Positions 15,970-24,738 are shown, counted from the stretch's first letter. The stretch: 64,000 bases of DNA from Tellurirhabdus rosea (GCF_026278345.1 NZ_CP111085.1:818001-882000), one strand, 5' to 3'. Translations and numbers: made by a program. Notes: a model not told the origin generated them from the letters alone.

Positions 15970-16647
15970 ATGAAAACGAGCAATAAACTGATACTTGGAC
16001 TTGCGTTTCTGGGCCTGTCCGGACTGGTGGCCTTCAACGCTGCCCTGAAAGCAGACCTGACCCGGATAAATCCGAAAGACCCGCTTTCCATGCTTGAAAC
16101 CCGGCCGTTAAAACCGTTCCGGGTGGTGCGAATAGAAGGCCGCAACGACCTGCTGGTCGGACTTGCCAGCGGGCCGGACTTCGAATTCCGGTCCCAGCGA
16201 AATGCGTCTGAAGAGGTTTCGTACCGGATGCAGGGCGATACGCTGGTGGTTCACCTGCCCCAGAACAACGGCTATCGAGCCGACGCCGGCAGCTACTTTT
16301 CCAGCAGCCCGCATATTCTTATCCAGGCTCCGCGGCTGACGGCCGTGGATGTGAACGGTGCCACGGTTAAATTAATGAACTGGCAGCTCGATAGCCTTAC
16401 GGCCGTCGTCCGCGATTCGGCCGGTGGGCTGGCGCTGGCCGAGAGCCGGATTGGGCGGCTGAACGCCACCGTACGGACCACCGCCCTGCTCCAAACCGGC
16501 CACAGCGTCCGCCTCGGCGACACCCGCATCCAGGTTCGCGACCGGGCAAGGTTCGCCGCCGAAGCCGACCGCTTCGACAAACTTACGCTGACCGTCGATT
16601 CCACCGCCCACGTGGATCTGCCGGGCGCACTGCTCAGCAAATTGTAG
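15970..16647 (+). CDS. Secreted beta-rich protein, DUF2807-like
   Basis: 225 residues with an N-terminal hydrophobic segment (LILGLAFLGLSGLVAF). From about residue 55 the chain alternates short beta strands with turn motifs (FRVVRIEGRNDLLVGLASGP, ILIQAPRLTAVDVNG, LGDTRIQVRDRARF), similar to the stacked strands of DUF2807 head domains. It has no catalytic motif. Located 36 nt after the GntR gene and before a double terminator, it probably belongs to the same operon and may act in the periplasm with the exporter. The family call is tentative. Confidence 0.65.
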   Translation: MKTSNKLILGLAFLGLSGLVAFNAALKADLTRINPKDPLSMLETRPLKPFRVVRIEGRNDLLVGLASGPDFEFRSQRNASEEVSYRMQGDTLVVHLPQNNGYRADAGSYFSSSPHILIQAPRLTAVDVNGATVKLMNWQLDSLTAVVRDSAGGLALAESRIGRLNATVRTTALLQTGHSVRLGDTRIQVRDRARFAAEADRFDKLTLTVDSTAHVDLPGALLSKL

Positions 16648-16670
16648 GCGATTCCTGTTGGGCAAATGAA

Positions 16671-16693
16671 AAAACCGTCTTGCGGACGGTTTT
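16671..16693. terminator. Bidirectional terminator
   Basis: AAAACCGTC/GACGGTTTT with a 5-nt loop, between convergent genes ending at 16647 and 16734. The A and T edges allow termination in both directions. Confidence 0.85.
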
Positions 16694-16696
16694 AGA

Positions 16697-16726
16697 GGGA
16701 CCGCCCGGCGGTCCCTTTTCCTTTTT
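16697..16726 (+). terminator. Second intrinsic terminator
   Basis: GGGACCG/CGGTCCC with a 5-nt loop followed by TTTTCCTTTTT. It lies 3 nt after the previous hairpin, giving a tandem terminator for the operon ending at 16647. Confidence 0.85.
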
Positions 16727-16733
16727 CTGACGG

Positions 16734-19154
16734 TCAATCGTCGTCGTCATCCCCGTCGGCCAGGCGCACCCAGGCACCCCGGCGCGGGGCGGGCATGACG
16801 GCGTTCTCGCCCTTCACGGCCTTCCAGATCACTTCGCTGAACTCGTCGTCGTTGAGCGTATCGGCATGACGCAGGTCGAATTTCTCCGACTTACGGGCCG
16901 GTTCGTTCATGGCCGTGTTCTTTTCTTCCAGATCAATGTTCGTCGGAATGTGCCTGTAGGGCGTCAGGTTCGGCTGGTTTGTGAAACAGGCAAACATCGG
17001 CAAGGCCGCCGCGTCGTACTGGCTCATCGGCGGCAGGCCCAGAATCAGTTCCATCGTCCGGAGCATTCCCGAGGTCGAGTACATCGTATGCTCGACATGC
17101 CGCCGTTTGGTATACGGGCTGATGACCAGCGCGGGCGAACGGTGGGCATCCACGTGGTCGGGGCCGTTCTGGGCGTCGTCTTCCAGAATAAATACCGCGG
17201 ATTCTTTCCAGATAGGGCTGTTCGACAGGTACTCAATGAACCGACCGACGGCCAGATCGTTGTCGGCCACGTGGGCGGCGGGCGTTGGGGCGTTCAGGCG
17301 GGCGCCGCTGGTGTGGTCGTTGCCCATCCGCAGCGTGTTGAAACGCGGCACGGCGTTGGCGGCCAGCAACGAATCGAACTCCTGCTTCCAGATTTCCACC
17401 CGGTCGATGTCTTTGATTTTCAAGTCATAATCGGGGTACTTCGGGCTCAGGTGCCCGGCCAGGGCCGTTCCTTTCTTCTTGGAATATGCTTCAAACTCGC
17501 CGTAGCTGCGGTAGCTGAGGCCCGCCCGACGGCAGTAATCCCAGATGAAGCCCTTCTTCGGAAACGCCACGTTCCGGCTGCCTTCGTAATCGTAGGTGCC
17601 GCCGCGGCCGCCGTAGCTCGTCGGCCACGTCTTTTCGACGTAATCCGTCGCGTAGGCCGCCATCGACCAGTTGTGCCCGTCGGCACTCACTTCAGCATCG
17701 ACGTAAAAGTTGTCGAGCAGCACAAATTCACGCGCCAGCGCGTGCTGGTTCGGGGTTACTTTTTCCGGGAAAAGACAAAGCGAGGCGTCGCCGTTGCCTT
17801 CCTTCATGTCGCCAAACACCTGGTCGTACGTCCGGTTTTCCTTTATGACGTAAAAGACGTATTTAATGGGCGATTTCTGCCCCACACGGCGCGGAATGGG
17901 GTTGTTGGCTTCTCCGGCCGCCAGTTTTTCCTTTTCCTTCGAATAGGGCGTGTTGCGGTAAACCACCTGCGAATACGCCGCCATCTCGCCGCGCCCCGGC
18001 AGTTCGAACGCCGAGAGCGTACCTTTGAACAGCGCGCCGATGTACTGGGTGCCTTCTTCGCGCCGCTTGTACGGGTTCGGACCCTGCGGATTGGGCAGCG
18101 AGGTCATGCCTTTCCCGTTGGCGACCAGCACTTTCCTGCCGACCACCTTCACGGCCGTTGGGTACCAGCCCGTCGGGATGAAGCCCACGGAGCGGCTGCG
18201 ACCCGGTTTTTCGACGTCGAACAGGGCCAGGCAGTTGTTGTCGGCGTTGGCGACCAGCAGCGTTTTGCCGTCGGGCGTCAGCGCCAGGCCGTTGGGCGTG
18301 CTGCCCGCCGGTGCGTCGGGAAACAGGGCCGTATTGAGCGTTTCGACCACTTTCCGGGCTTTCAGGTCGATGACCGAAACCGAATTGTCGTTGGCGTTGG
18401 CAGTAAACAGGTAGCGGCCGTCCCGGGTGATGGTCATGTCGTTGGGGTGGCTGCCCGTGGCGATTTGTCCCGTAATTTTGTTCTGTGCCGGACTAAAAAT
18501 GACGACTTTTTCGCCGCCCCAGATGGAGATGTAGAGGTCTTCGCCGTTCGGTGCCCGCAGCACCGTATACGGTTCGGCATCCAGTTTTACTTTGGAGCGG
18601 ATGGTGCCCGCCGCCGCGTCGCAGATGTAGAGGGCGCTGTCCTCCTTGGTGACGGCGTACACCGTCTGGCCTTTGGCGTCCAGTTCAACCCCGGCCACTG
18701 AGATTTTCACCGGCCAGGGTTTCCCCAGCTCGATTCGGCCGGACTCTTTCAACTGGCCGTTCGCGATGTCGTACACCACGATCCGGTTGTCATTGCCGCC
18801 CGAAGCGTACAGTTTTGAGCCATCCGGACTAAAGCGGATGCCCACCCAGGATTTGGGAATTTCGAGTTCGCTCAGCAGCTTTTCGGAGGCGATGTCTACG
18901 AGCTGGATGGTCTGTTTGCTCTGGCCGTTGTTGGTGATGGCCAGTTGCTTCCCGTTCGGGGAGACGGCCATGTTGAGCGGCAGATCACCCAGCGGCAGCG
19001 TCCGGCCGACGGGCGTCAGGCTCCAGCCATTCGGCAGCGTTATCCGTTTGGCTTCCAGGCCTTTGAGGGCGTTTTGCTCTTTTTGAACCGCCTTCTGGGC
19101 AAAAGCGGAAAGCGACAGGGATAACAGCAATGCCGTTGCGTAAAATCGTCTCAT
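16734..19154 (-). CDS. YncE-like beta-propeller / alkaline-phosphatase-type phosphoesterase fusion
   Basis: 806 residues from the ATG at 19154, giving signal peptide FYATALLLSLSLSAFAQ. Residues about 40-380 are YVTN/YncE-type propeller repeats (LAITNNGQSKQTIQLVDI, KLYASGGNDNRIVVYDI, LFTANANDNSVSVIDLKA). Residues about 430-770 form a phosphoesterase domain of the phospholipase C/acid phosphatase type (YVFYVIKENRTYDQVFGD, LLDNFYVDAEVSADGHNW, FILEDDAQNGPDHVDAHRSP, LVISPYTKR). The C-terminus ends in an unusual acidic DGDDDDD tail. It is secreted; the substrate is unknown. A -7 box lies at 19176-19183. Two terminators separate it from the convergent operon. Confidence 0.88.
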   Translation of the reverse strand: MRRFYATALLLSLSLSAFAQKAVQKEQNALKGLEAKRITLPNGWSLTPVGRTLPLGDLPLNMAVSPNGKQLAITNNGQSKQTIQLVDIASEKLLSELEIPKSWVGIRFSPDGSKLYASGGNDNRIVVYDIANGQLKESGRIELGKPWPVKISVAGVELDAKGQTVYAVTKEDSALYICDAAAGTIRSKVKLDAEPYTVLRAPNGEDLYISIWGGEKVVIFSPAQNKITGQIATGSHPNDMTITRDGRYLFTANANDNSVSVIDLKARKVVETLNTALFPDAPAGSTPNGLALTPDGKTLLVANADNNCLALFDVEKPGRSRSVGFIPTGWYPTAVKVVGRKVLVANGKGMTSLPNPQGPNPYKRREEGTQYIGALFKGTLSAFELPGRGEMAAYSQVVYRNTPYSKEKEKLAAGEANNPIPRRVGQKSPIKYVFYVIKENRTYDQVFGDMKEGNGDASLCLFPEKVTPNQHALAREFVLLDNFYVDAEVSADGHNWSMAAYATDYVEKTWPTSYGGRGGTYDYEGSRNVAFPKKGFIWDYCRRAGLSYRSYGEFEAYSKKKGTALAGHLSPKYPDYDLKIKDIDRVEIWKQEFDSLLAANAVPRFNTLRMGNDHTSGARLNAPTPAAHVADNDLAVGRFIEYLSNSPIWKESAVFILEDDAQNGPDHVDAHRSPALVISPYTKRRHVEHTMYSTSGMLRTMELILGLPPMSQYDAAALPMFACFTNQPNLTPYRHIPTNIDLEEKNTAMNEPARKSEKFDLRHADTLNDDEFSEVIWKAVKGENAVMPAPRRGAWVRLADGDDDDD

Positions 19155-19175
19155 GTGGTCGAGGATGGAATGGAG

Positions 19176-19183
19176 CAAAGCTA
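19176..19183 (-). promoter_or_regulatory. -7 promoter box (TAGCTTTG on minus strand)
   Basis: Exact TAnnTTTG match 21 nt ahead of the ATG at 19154. Supports that start over one at 19178, which would overlap the box. Confidence 0.55.
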
Positions 19184-19270
19184 CAGGTTTGCCGGAAAAC
19201 TGAGGTTATGTGGGCGTTAAGTTTACGCGGCCTGCTCCAATCCATTTTTTTATTCCGTCACTAATTTAAT

Positions 19271-19288
19271 TTTCAATATTTATTGAAA
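19271..19288. promoter_or_regulatory. Perfect palindromic operator ahead of the GbsR/MarR gene
   Basis: TTTCAATA-TT-TATTGAAA, 8-bp arms with no mismatch. It covers the TTG at 19283-19285 that acts as -33 element for the box at 19304. A related 18-bp palindrome is found at 19909. Probably the binding site of the regulator encoded at 19316. Confidence 0.75.
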
Positions 19289-19303
19289 GTTTAAAATATA
19301 CCA

Positions 19304-19311
19304 TATATTTG
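19304..19311 (+). promoter_or_regulatory. -7 promoter box (TATATTTG), near-leaderless start
   Basis: TTG (19283-19285), 18-nt spacer, TATATTTG, then only 4 nt to the ATG at 19316. Transcription should begin at or next to the start codon. Confidence 0.75.
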
Positions 19312-19315
19312 CCCC

Positions 19316-19816
19316 ATGACGTATGACGAGGCGAAAGCGAAATTCATTCAGACCTGGGGAACGCTGGCGACGCAATGGGGCATCAACCGCACGATGGCGC
19401 AGATTCACGCCTTGCTGATGATTGCGCCCCAACCGCTGGATACCGACGTAATCATGCAGGAATTGCAGATTTCGCGCGGGAACGCCAGCATGAACCTCCG
19501 TGACCTCCTGGACTGGGGGCTTATTTACAAACAACTCCGCCCCGGCGAGCGGCGGGAGTTCTTCTATGCCGAAAAAGATGTCTGGAAAATAGCCCGGCAG
19601 GTTGCCCGCGAACGGCGGCGGCGCGAAATCACCCCCGTAGTGGAGGTGCTCAACGAGTTGAAAAACATCGACGACTCCACCCCCGAGGCGCAGGAGTTTC
19701 GCAAAGTAATGAACAACCTCAGTGGCGTGGTGGAATTTGCCGACAATACCCTGAACGCGGTGATTAAAGCCGAGGAAAACTGGCTAATGGGACAGTTTAT
19801 GAAAGTTTTCAGATGA
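19316..19816 (+). CDS. GbsR/MarR-family transcriptional regulator
   Basis: 166 residues. The winged helix (WGINRTMAQIHALLMIAPQP, DVIMQELQISRGNASMNLRD, LLDWGLIYKQLRPGERREF) is followed by a helical C-terminal half (VARERRRREITPVVEVLNEL) used for dimerisation. These regulators sit upstream of DCC-family genes in many Bacteroidota, as here. The perfect palindrome over its own -33 element and a similar one before the next gene suggest it represses both itself and that gene. Inducer unknown. No ribosome site is possible if the mRNA is leaderless. Confidence 0.9.
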   Translation: MTYDEAKAKFIQTWGTLATQWGINRTMAQIHALLMIAPQPLDTDVIMQELQISRGNASMNLRDLLDWGLIYKQLRPGERREFFYAEKDVWKIARQVARERRRREITPVVEVLNELKNIDDSTPEAQEFRKVMNNLSGVVEFADNTLNAVIKAEENWLMGQFMKVFR

Positions 19817-19908
19817 TGCACCCGCCGGATTAGCGCAGGACATAACTGAACAGGCGGTCAGAACGCCGTTGATGACGTACGGCTTGGCCCTTTTTTTAAG
19901 GCGCAATA

Positions 19909-19926
19909 TTTCAATTATTACTGAAA
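19909..19926. promoter_or_regulatory. Second copy of the GbsR/MarR operator
   Basis: TTTCAATTATTACTGAAA, 18 bp, matches the palindrome at 19271 in the outer TTTCA/TGAAA and in length, with two mismatched inner pairs. It lies 20 nt before the DCC gene start at 19947. Confidence 0.65.
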
Positions 19927-19946
19927 CATCTAAAGGTATTAAACAT

Positions 19947-20711
19947 ATGGAAAAGGCTATAATCTTTGACGACAATTGCCCGATGTGCCGCCTGTATACA
20001 AAAGGCTTCGTCAAAATGGGCTTGTTGAAGGAAGAACAACGCTTAGGCAACAGCGGCCTCGCCGATGAAGCCATCACGACTCGGGTGGATCCACAACGGG
20101 CTCGCCACGAGATTCCGCTGGTGGATTTGCAGGGCGGAGAAACGCTCTACGGCGTAGATGCTTTGCTCGAACTGCTCGGCAGCAAAAGCCGCGCGATCCG
20201 GTATCTGGGCTCTGTCCGCTGGGTGAAGATGGTCCTGTACCGCCTGTATGCCTTCATTTCCTACAACCGCCGCATCGTGGTCCCGACGCCCGCCGACCGC
20301 TGGGAACTGATGGATTTTGAACCGCAATTTCACGCCCGGTGGCGCCTGTTGTTCCTGGCGGTGGTGTTTGGTCTGGTCGGGGCGCTGCATGTCACGGCTG
20401 TCGGGACGCTGAAGTGGTCCGTGGTGGCGGGTGTCGCGGTACAGATCGGACTTGTAGCCGCGCACCTTCGCCACAAACGAACGCCCAATTACTGGGAACA
20501 CCTGCTTGATTACACGGGCCATCTGGGCATGAGCCTACTGCCGGCAGCCGTGCTGCTGAGTATTGCACTGCCATTTGGCTGGACCGGACTGGCGGTGGCC
20601 GGGGTGGCCCTGTCCATCTGGCAGCACTACCTCCGGACGCAGATCCTGGGCTTAAGCCCCTGGCTGACCGTGATTTTTGCAGGAATTTACTTCGCTCTGA
20701 TGCTAACCTGA
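19947..20711 (+). CDS. DCC-family thiol-disulfide oxidoreductase-like membrane protein
   Basis: 254 residues from the ATG at 19947, chosen because DCC domains begin directly with the FDDNCPMC motif (residues 7-14, C11 and C14). The first 120 residues form the DUF393/YuxK thioredoxin-like domain (LVDLQGGETLYGVDALLELL, LGSVRWVKMV). The rest holds about four membrane segments. The CxxC pair suggests a redox role at the membrane, partner unknown. It is 130 nt downstream of a GbsR/MarR gene and carries a related operator, so the two probably form one regulatory unit. Confidence 0.85.
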   Translation: MEKAIIFDDNCPMCRLYTKGFVKMGLLKEEQRLGNSGLADEAITTRVDPQRARHEIPLVDLQGGETLYGVDALLELLGSKSRAIRYLGSVRWVKMVLYRLYAFISYNRRIVVPTPADRWELMDFEPQFHARWRLLFLAVVFGLVGALHVTAVGTLKWSVVAGVAVQIGLVAAHLRHKRTPNYWEHLLDYTGHLGMSLLPAAVLLSIALPFGWTGLAVAGVALSIWQHYLRTQILGLSPWLTVIFAGIYFALMLT

Positions 20712-20837
20712 GACTTCACGGAGTCGAACAGCAAAGACCGGGCAGACACACGGAAGCTTGAATGATACCGTCAACGGGTCATTCGGCCCCTTCTGCTTTG
20801 GTGACTCGTTTGTTCTCCGGTCGTATCCGGTGCTGGA

Positions 20838-21815
20838 TCACTTGATTCGCCGCGCCTCTACTCCTTCCCGCGTAATTTTCACCGGCTTGATGAAGCCTTT
20901 TTCGTCGAATTCCATCCGGTCGATGCAGGTTTCGCGGTGGTTACCGTCGGTTTCGGTCAGCGGGCGGCGGTGGTAGACGATGTACCATTCGTCGGTGCCG
21001 GGAATCTGCAGCACGGAGTGGTGACCGGCTCCCCGGGCCACGGTCGGGTCCTGCTGGAGAATCTTGCCGACGCGCTCAAAGGGACCAAAAGGCGAATCCG
21101 ACACGGCATAAGCCACCGAATAATTCGGGCCCGTCCAGCCTCCCTCCGACCACATAAAATAATACTTGCCGTTGCGAATGAACATCAACGGGCCTTCCAC
21201 GTAATTTTTCGGGGTTATCTCGCGGAACATCTTTCCGTCCGGGAACGGCAGCAAGCCGGTGAAATCGGGCTTGAGGCGGGCAATGTTGCAATGGCCCCAG
21301 CCGCCGTAGAGCAGATAATCCTGTCCGTCCTTATCCCGAAACACAAACTGGTCGATGGGCTGCGCCCCGTTCTCAATCGTCCCGATGAGCGGTTTGCCCA
21401 GATGGTCCTTATACGGCCCGCCCGGTTTGTCCGCCACCGCTACGCCGATGCCGCCGATTTCGCCCGGATGCACGTCGTTGGCCCCAAAAAACAGAAAGTA
21501 TTTGCCCTTTCGCTCTACGGCCGCGGGGGCCCACATGGCCCGTTTGGCCCAGCGGACGGCCGTCGTGTCGAGAATCCGGGTATGCTTTGTCCAGGTTTTC
21601 AGGTCTTTGGACGAAAACGCATCGAAAAACACCTGCTCTTTATACGGAGCGGAATAGGTCGGAAAAATCCAGTATTCTTTTCCAAAAACAGCCACCTCCG
21701 GGTCGGCATACCAGCCCGGAAAGACGGGGTTACCCGCCCGCGACTGGGCGGCAACGGGTTTGGAAACGGCAAAAAAGCAGAAAGTCAAAAAAAGGATGGA
21801 GTAAGAAAAACGCAT
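20838..21815 (-). CDS. Glycoside hydrolase family 43-like protein
   Basis: 325 residues from the ATG at 21815, which opens the signal peptide (SYSILFLTFCFFAVSKPVAA). The five-bladed propeller motifs are visible: NPVFPGWYADPEVAVFGKEY (catalytic base Asp in ADPE), AMWAPAAVERKGKYFLFFG, QPIDQFVFRDKDGQ, NYVEGPLMFIRNGKYYFMWS (catalytic acid Glu in EGP) and GAGHHSVLQIPG. GH43 enzymes cleave arabinose- or xylose-containing plant polysaccharides. It is exported and stands alone. Substrate cannot be fixed. Confidence 0.9.
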   Translation of the reverse strand: MRFSYSILFLTFCFFAVSKPVAAQSRAGNPVFPGWYADPEVAVFGKEYWIFPTYSAPYKEQVFFDAFSSKDLKTWTKHTRILDTTAVRWAKRAMWAPAAVERKGKYFLFFGANDVHPGEIGGIGVAVADKPGGPYKDHLGKPLIGTIENGAQPIDQFVFRDKDGQDYLLYGGWGHCNIARLKPDFTGLLPFPDGKMFREITPKNYVEGPLMFIRNGKYYFMWSEGGWTGPNYSVAYAVSDSPFGPFERVGKILQQDPTVARGAGHHSVLQIPGTDEWYIVYHRRPLTETDGNHRETCIDRMEFDEKGFIKPVKITREGVEARRIK

Positions 21816-21932
21816 AGGTGGACACAATTGATCATCTTTTCTGTAAAGGCACTTTCGGCCACGGCCTACCACTCATCCCGGCGAACAATTTAGCAGCCGA
21901 CGGGTTCAGAAGGTACACAATCCACGATCGTT

Positions 21933-22181
21933 ATGAAAAACAATCCCAACGATACGGAACTGATCGGCTCCCGAATCGGGCGGCTTGATCCCAACATCGT
22001 CAACCAGAGCGGAGCCTCCATCGACGATGACGAATTCGATACGGAAGATGATTCGCCGACGGGTCAGGATGTGACCGACGACGAGCCGGTTGACCGCGAC
22101 GGCGACCCTACCGGCGAACACGATCACCAGCAGGACGATAATTTTTACCTCGGCGGGCATGTAACCCGGAGTAGTTCGTAG
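21933..22181 (+). CDS. Small acidic hypothetical protein
   Basis: 82 residues, not recognised. Very rich in Asp and Glu from residue 30 on (DDDEFDTEDDSPTGQDV, DDEPVDRDGDPTGEHD), with no hydrophobic core or signal peptide, so probably disordered and cytoplasmic. The next gene (22297) is also a small acidic, Pro/Gly/Asn-rich protein. They may be related in role. A stress or counter-ion role is possible but not shown. Confidence 0.65.
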   Translation: MKNNPNDTELIGSRIGRLDPNIVNQSGASIDDDEFDTEDDSPTGQDVTDDEPVDRDGDPTGEHDHQQDDNFYLGGHVTRSSS

Positions 22182-22185
22182 TTCA

Positions 22186-22276
22186 GTTTATCGTTTAGGG
22201 TTCATGGTTTAGGGTTCCTATCGGACGACCTTCGCCCGCCCAACTCTAAACCATAAACCCTAAACGATAAACCTTG
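22186..22276. repeat. AT-rich inverted repeat (TTTATCGTTTAGGG type)
   Basis: The left arm GTTTATCGTTTAGGGTT (from about 22191) pairs with the right arm AACCCTAAACGATAAAC across an approximately 31-bp stem with about two mismatches. It begins just after the stop at 22181 and separates the two acidic-protein genes. Same family of arms as 14640 and 2203. Confidence 0.75.
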
Positions 22277-22296
22277 AATATCAAATTCACAACGTC

Positions 22297-22632
22297 ATGA
22301 AAAACAAAGATGAACATGGCCTCGAAGCCATGAACGAGCACTACCAGCCCGGCGAAGACGAAAACCAGGGACCGCTGGAAGCCTGGGCACGGTCCGAGCA
22401 GGTGAATCCGCAGACGGGCGCCATGCAAAACCCGCAGTTCAGTCCGAATGCGATGCAGGGCGGCACCGACGTTCAGCCGAAAAACCAGGGCACGGAACTC
22501 GAAAAAGCCGAACGCACCGACGCCGACGGCACCAACGACGCCATGCTGACCGAAGAGGACATCGAACCAGGCGACGCCCTCAACGCCGCCGGCAACCCCA
22601 ACGAAGAGGACCCAACGGGGGCGGGAAGTTAG
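22297..22632 (+). CDS. Small acidic, disordered hypothetical protein
   Basis: 111 residues, not recognised. Low complexity in Glu, Asp, Asn, Pro and Gly (NEHYQPGEDENQGPLEAW, EDIEPGDALNAAGNPNEEDP), no signal, no membrane segment. Likely intrinsically disordered. It follows the other acidic small gene and its stop codon coincides with the first base of the hairpin repeat at 22632. Ribosome binding and codon use look like those of the neighbours, so it is probably real. Confidence 0.65.
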   Translation: MKNKDEHGLEAMNEHYQPGEDENQGPLEAWARSEQVNPQTGAMQNPQFSPNAMQGGTDVQPKNQGTELEKAERTDADGTNDAMLTEEDIEPGDALNAAGNPNEEDPTGAGS

Positions 22633-22730
22633 TTAAGAGTTAAAAATTAAAAGTGAAAAGTAAGGCTTCGCTCATTCAGGTTTCTGACAAGCGGAGCCTT
22701 ACTTTTCACTTTTAATTTTTAACTCTTAAC
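22632..22730. repeat. Nested hairpin repeat, copy 2 (R2, reverse)
   Basis: A 41-bp inverted repeat (22632-22672 with 22690-22730) has one G-U position and encloses TCAG-GTTT-CTGA. The core is GGCTTCGCT/AGCGGAGCC. It lies between convergent genes, starting inside the stop of the left gene and ending 5 nt before the end of guaA. Probably a bidirectional terminator. Confidence 0.9.
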
Positions 22731-22735
22731 CGATT

Positions 22736-24268
22736 TTATTCCCACTCAATGGTGGCCGGCGGTTTGCTGGAGATGTCGTAGACTACCCGGTTGACGCCTT
22801 TGACGCGGTTGATGATTTCGTTGGAAATATCGGCCAGGAACTCGTAGGGCAGGTGCGCCCAGTCGGCGGTCATGCCGTCGACGCTGGTGACGGCCCGCAG
22901 CGCCACGACCCGTTCGTAGGTCCGCTCGTCGCCCATAACGCCCACGGACTGGATCGGCAGCAGCATCGCGCCGGCCTGCCAAACCTGGTCGTAGAGGCCG
23001 TATTTTTTGAGGCCGTTGATGAAGAGTGCATCCACTTCCTGCAGAATCGCCACTTTCTCGGCCGTGATGTCGCCCAGAATCCGGATGGCTAAGCCCGGTC
23101 CGGGGAACGGGTGACGGCCCAGAATCGCGTCCGGGATGCCGAGCGTTTTTCCAACGGCCCGAACCTCATCTTTGAACAGGGTATTGAGCGGCTCCACGAC
23201 CTTCAGTTTCATGAAGTCCGGCAGTCCGCCTACGTTATGGTGCGATTTGATGGTGGCCGAAGGACCTTTCACCGAAACCGATTCGATTACGTCCGGATAA
23301 ATCGTTCCCTGGCCGAGCCATTTCACGTCTTCAATCAGGTGCGCTTCGTGGTCAAAAACGTCGATGAACGTCTTGCCGATGGCTTTGCGCTTGGCTTCCG
23401 GATCGGTCAGGCCGGCCAGTGCTTCGTAGAAACGGGCTTTGGTATCCACGCCTTTGACGTTCAGGCCCAGGTGCTGGTAAGAGTCCAGAACCTGTTCGAA
23501 CTCGTCTTTGCGCAGCAGGCCGTTATCGACAAAAATGCAGTAGAGGTTTTTCCCGATGGCCCGGTGAATCAGCATCGCCGCGACCGACGAATCCACGCCG
23601 CCCGAGAGTCCCATCACCACCTTGCCGTCGCCCAGTTTTGCTTTCAGGGCCGCCACGGTGCTTTCCACAAACGACTCTGAAGTCCAGTTTTGCGAACAGC
23701 CGCAGATATCGACCACAAAGTTTTTCAGAAGCTGTTTGCCCTGCAGGGAGTGCGTCACCTCGGGGTGGAACTGGATGCCGAAGGTCGGCTCGCCTTCCAC
23801 ATCGAAGGCCGCCACCCGAACGGTGTCCGTGGAGGCGATCACCCGGAAGCCTTCGGGAATGTCCATGATCGTATCGCCGTGCGACATCCAGACCTGCGAA
23901 TGCGGGTCGATGCCGTGCAGGAGCGGACTTGCCAGATCGACGGTGCCCAGTTTGGCCCGGCCGTACTCGCGAATGGACGAAGGCTGTACCTGCCCGCCGC
24001 TGGTCTGCGCCAGCATCTGCGCGCCGTAACAAACGCCGAGCAGCGGCTGCTGGCCCCGGAAGGCCGCCAGGTCGATCATCGGTGCGTCGGCGTCGCGGAC
24101 GGAACACGGGCTGCCCGACAGGATAACTCCTTTGACGTCAGGCGTAATCGGCGGGATGTTGTTGTAGGGGTGAATTTCGCAGTAGACATTCAGTTCCCGC
24201 ACCCGGCGGGCAATCAATTGGGTGTACTGCGAACCAAAATCGAGAATGAGAATCTGCTCGGTGGCCAT
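22736..24268 (-). CDS. guaA: GMP synthase (glutamine-hydrolysing)
   Basis: 510 residues, the normal single-chain length. Converts XMP to GMP with ATP and glutamine, the last step of guanine nucleotide synthesis. The N-terminal amidotransferase has C80 (GVCYGAQ), H168 and E170 (QFHPEVTH). The ATP pyrophosphatase has the loop SGGVDSS (222-228). The C-terminal dimerisation domain ends in [11 protein letters not shown], typical of GuaA. A -7 box lies 17 nt upstream at 24286-24293. Its 3' end meets the R2 hairpin. Confidence 0.98.
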   Translation of the reverse strand: MATEQILILDFGSQYTQLIARRVRELNVYCEIHPYNNIPPITPDVKGVILSGSPCSVRDADAPMIDLAAFRGQQPLLGVCYGAQMLAQTSGGQVQPSSIREYGRAKLGTVDLASPLLHGIDPHSQVWMSHGDTIMDIPEGFRVIASTDTVRVAAFDVEGEPTFGIQFHPEVTHSLQGKQLLKNFVVDICGCSQNWTSESFVESTVAALKAKLGDGKVVMGLSGGVDSSVAAMLIHRAIGKNLYCIFVDNGLLRKDEFEQVLDSYQHLGLNVKGVDTKARFYEALAGLTDPEAKRKAIGKTFIDVFDHEAHLIEDVKWLGQGTIYPDVIESVSVKGPSATIKSHHNVGGLPDFMKLKVVEPLNTLFKDEVRAVGKTLGIPDAILGRHPFPGPGLAIRILGDITAEKVAILQEVDALFINGLKKYGLYDQVWQAGAMLLPIQSVGVMGDERTYERVVALRAVTSVDGMTADWAHLPYEFLADISNEIINRVKGVNRVVYDISSKPPATIEWE

Positions 24269-24285
24269 GCTACGTTTCCAAAATG

Positions 24286-24293
24286 CAAAGGTA
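24286..24293 (-). promoter_or_regulatory. -7 promoter box (TACCTTTG on minus strand) for guaA
   Basis: Exact TAnnTTTG match. A TTG at 24315-24317 (minus) with a 21-nt spacer could be the -33 element. Confidence 0.65.
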
Positions 24294-24311
24294 GGGCATT
24301 TTGGGAAAAGT

Positions 24312-24339
24312 CCGCAACAGCACCGGAATGCTGTTGCGG
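24312..24339 (-). terminator. Hairpin terminator after the 85-aa gene
   Basis: Perfect 11-bp stem CCGCAACAGCA/TGCTGTTGCGG with a 6-nt loop. It lies 3 nt after the gene ending at 24343; the T-run on the minus strand is short (ACTTTT). It separates that gene from the guaA promoter. Confidence 0.7.
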
Positions 24340-24342
24340 TTT

Positions 24343-24600
24343 CTATTCGCTAATGGCGCACTCGACGTAGTAATTATACCGGTCGAAGTCAAAATAAATC
24401 TCTTCGTTTCGCAACGCGTACAGATGTTCGGGCCGGATTTCGTAGAATTCGTACATCATGGGATCATTCGAAGGCACCTCAAAAGTGTACAGGAACTTTT
24501 CGAGTTCAAAATGCCGGACGGGCACCATGCTTACAAATTCCGACGAATATCGGTCGAATACGGAAATTACCCGCTGTACTGCGTAAACCTCTGTTATCAT
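24343..24600 (-). CDS. Hypothetical 85-aa protein
   Basis: 85 residues, not recognised. It is rich in aromatic residues (Tyr, Phe) and acidic residues ([37 protein letters not shown]), has no signal peptide or membrane segment, and looks like a compact alpha/beta protein. The 11-bp hairpin directly after its stop suggests an independent transcript. Residue composition is protein-like rather than that of a shadow frame, and no better frame overlaps it. Confidence 0.7.
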   Translation of the reverse strand: MITEVYAVQRVISVFDRYSSEFVSMVPVRHFELEKFLYTFEVPSNDPMMYEFYEIRPEHLYALRNEEIYFDFDRYNYYVECAISE

Positions 24601-24738
24601 CTCCTCTGCCTGTAGTTAGTACAAAAAACGTTGAGTAAGTATCGTATTTGTTACGGAAAATTACAAACAGAGGATGGCAAAAAGTTTGCCGAAAATCCGG
24701 AGCGGGCTATTTAATTGCGTGAACGGCCAAAAATTTTT

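Noticed and set aside
16866-18701. Long open frame on the plus strand opposite the propeller gene
   Set aside because: High-GC codons of the real minus-strand gene leave the opposite strand open. The frame has no family motifs and an unusual Arg/Val/His-rich composition.
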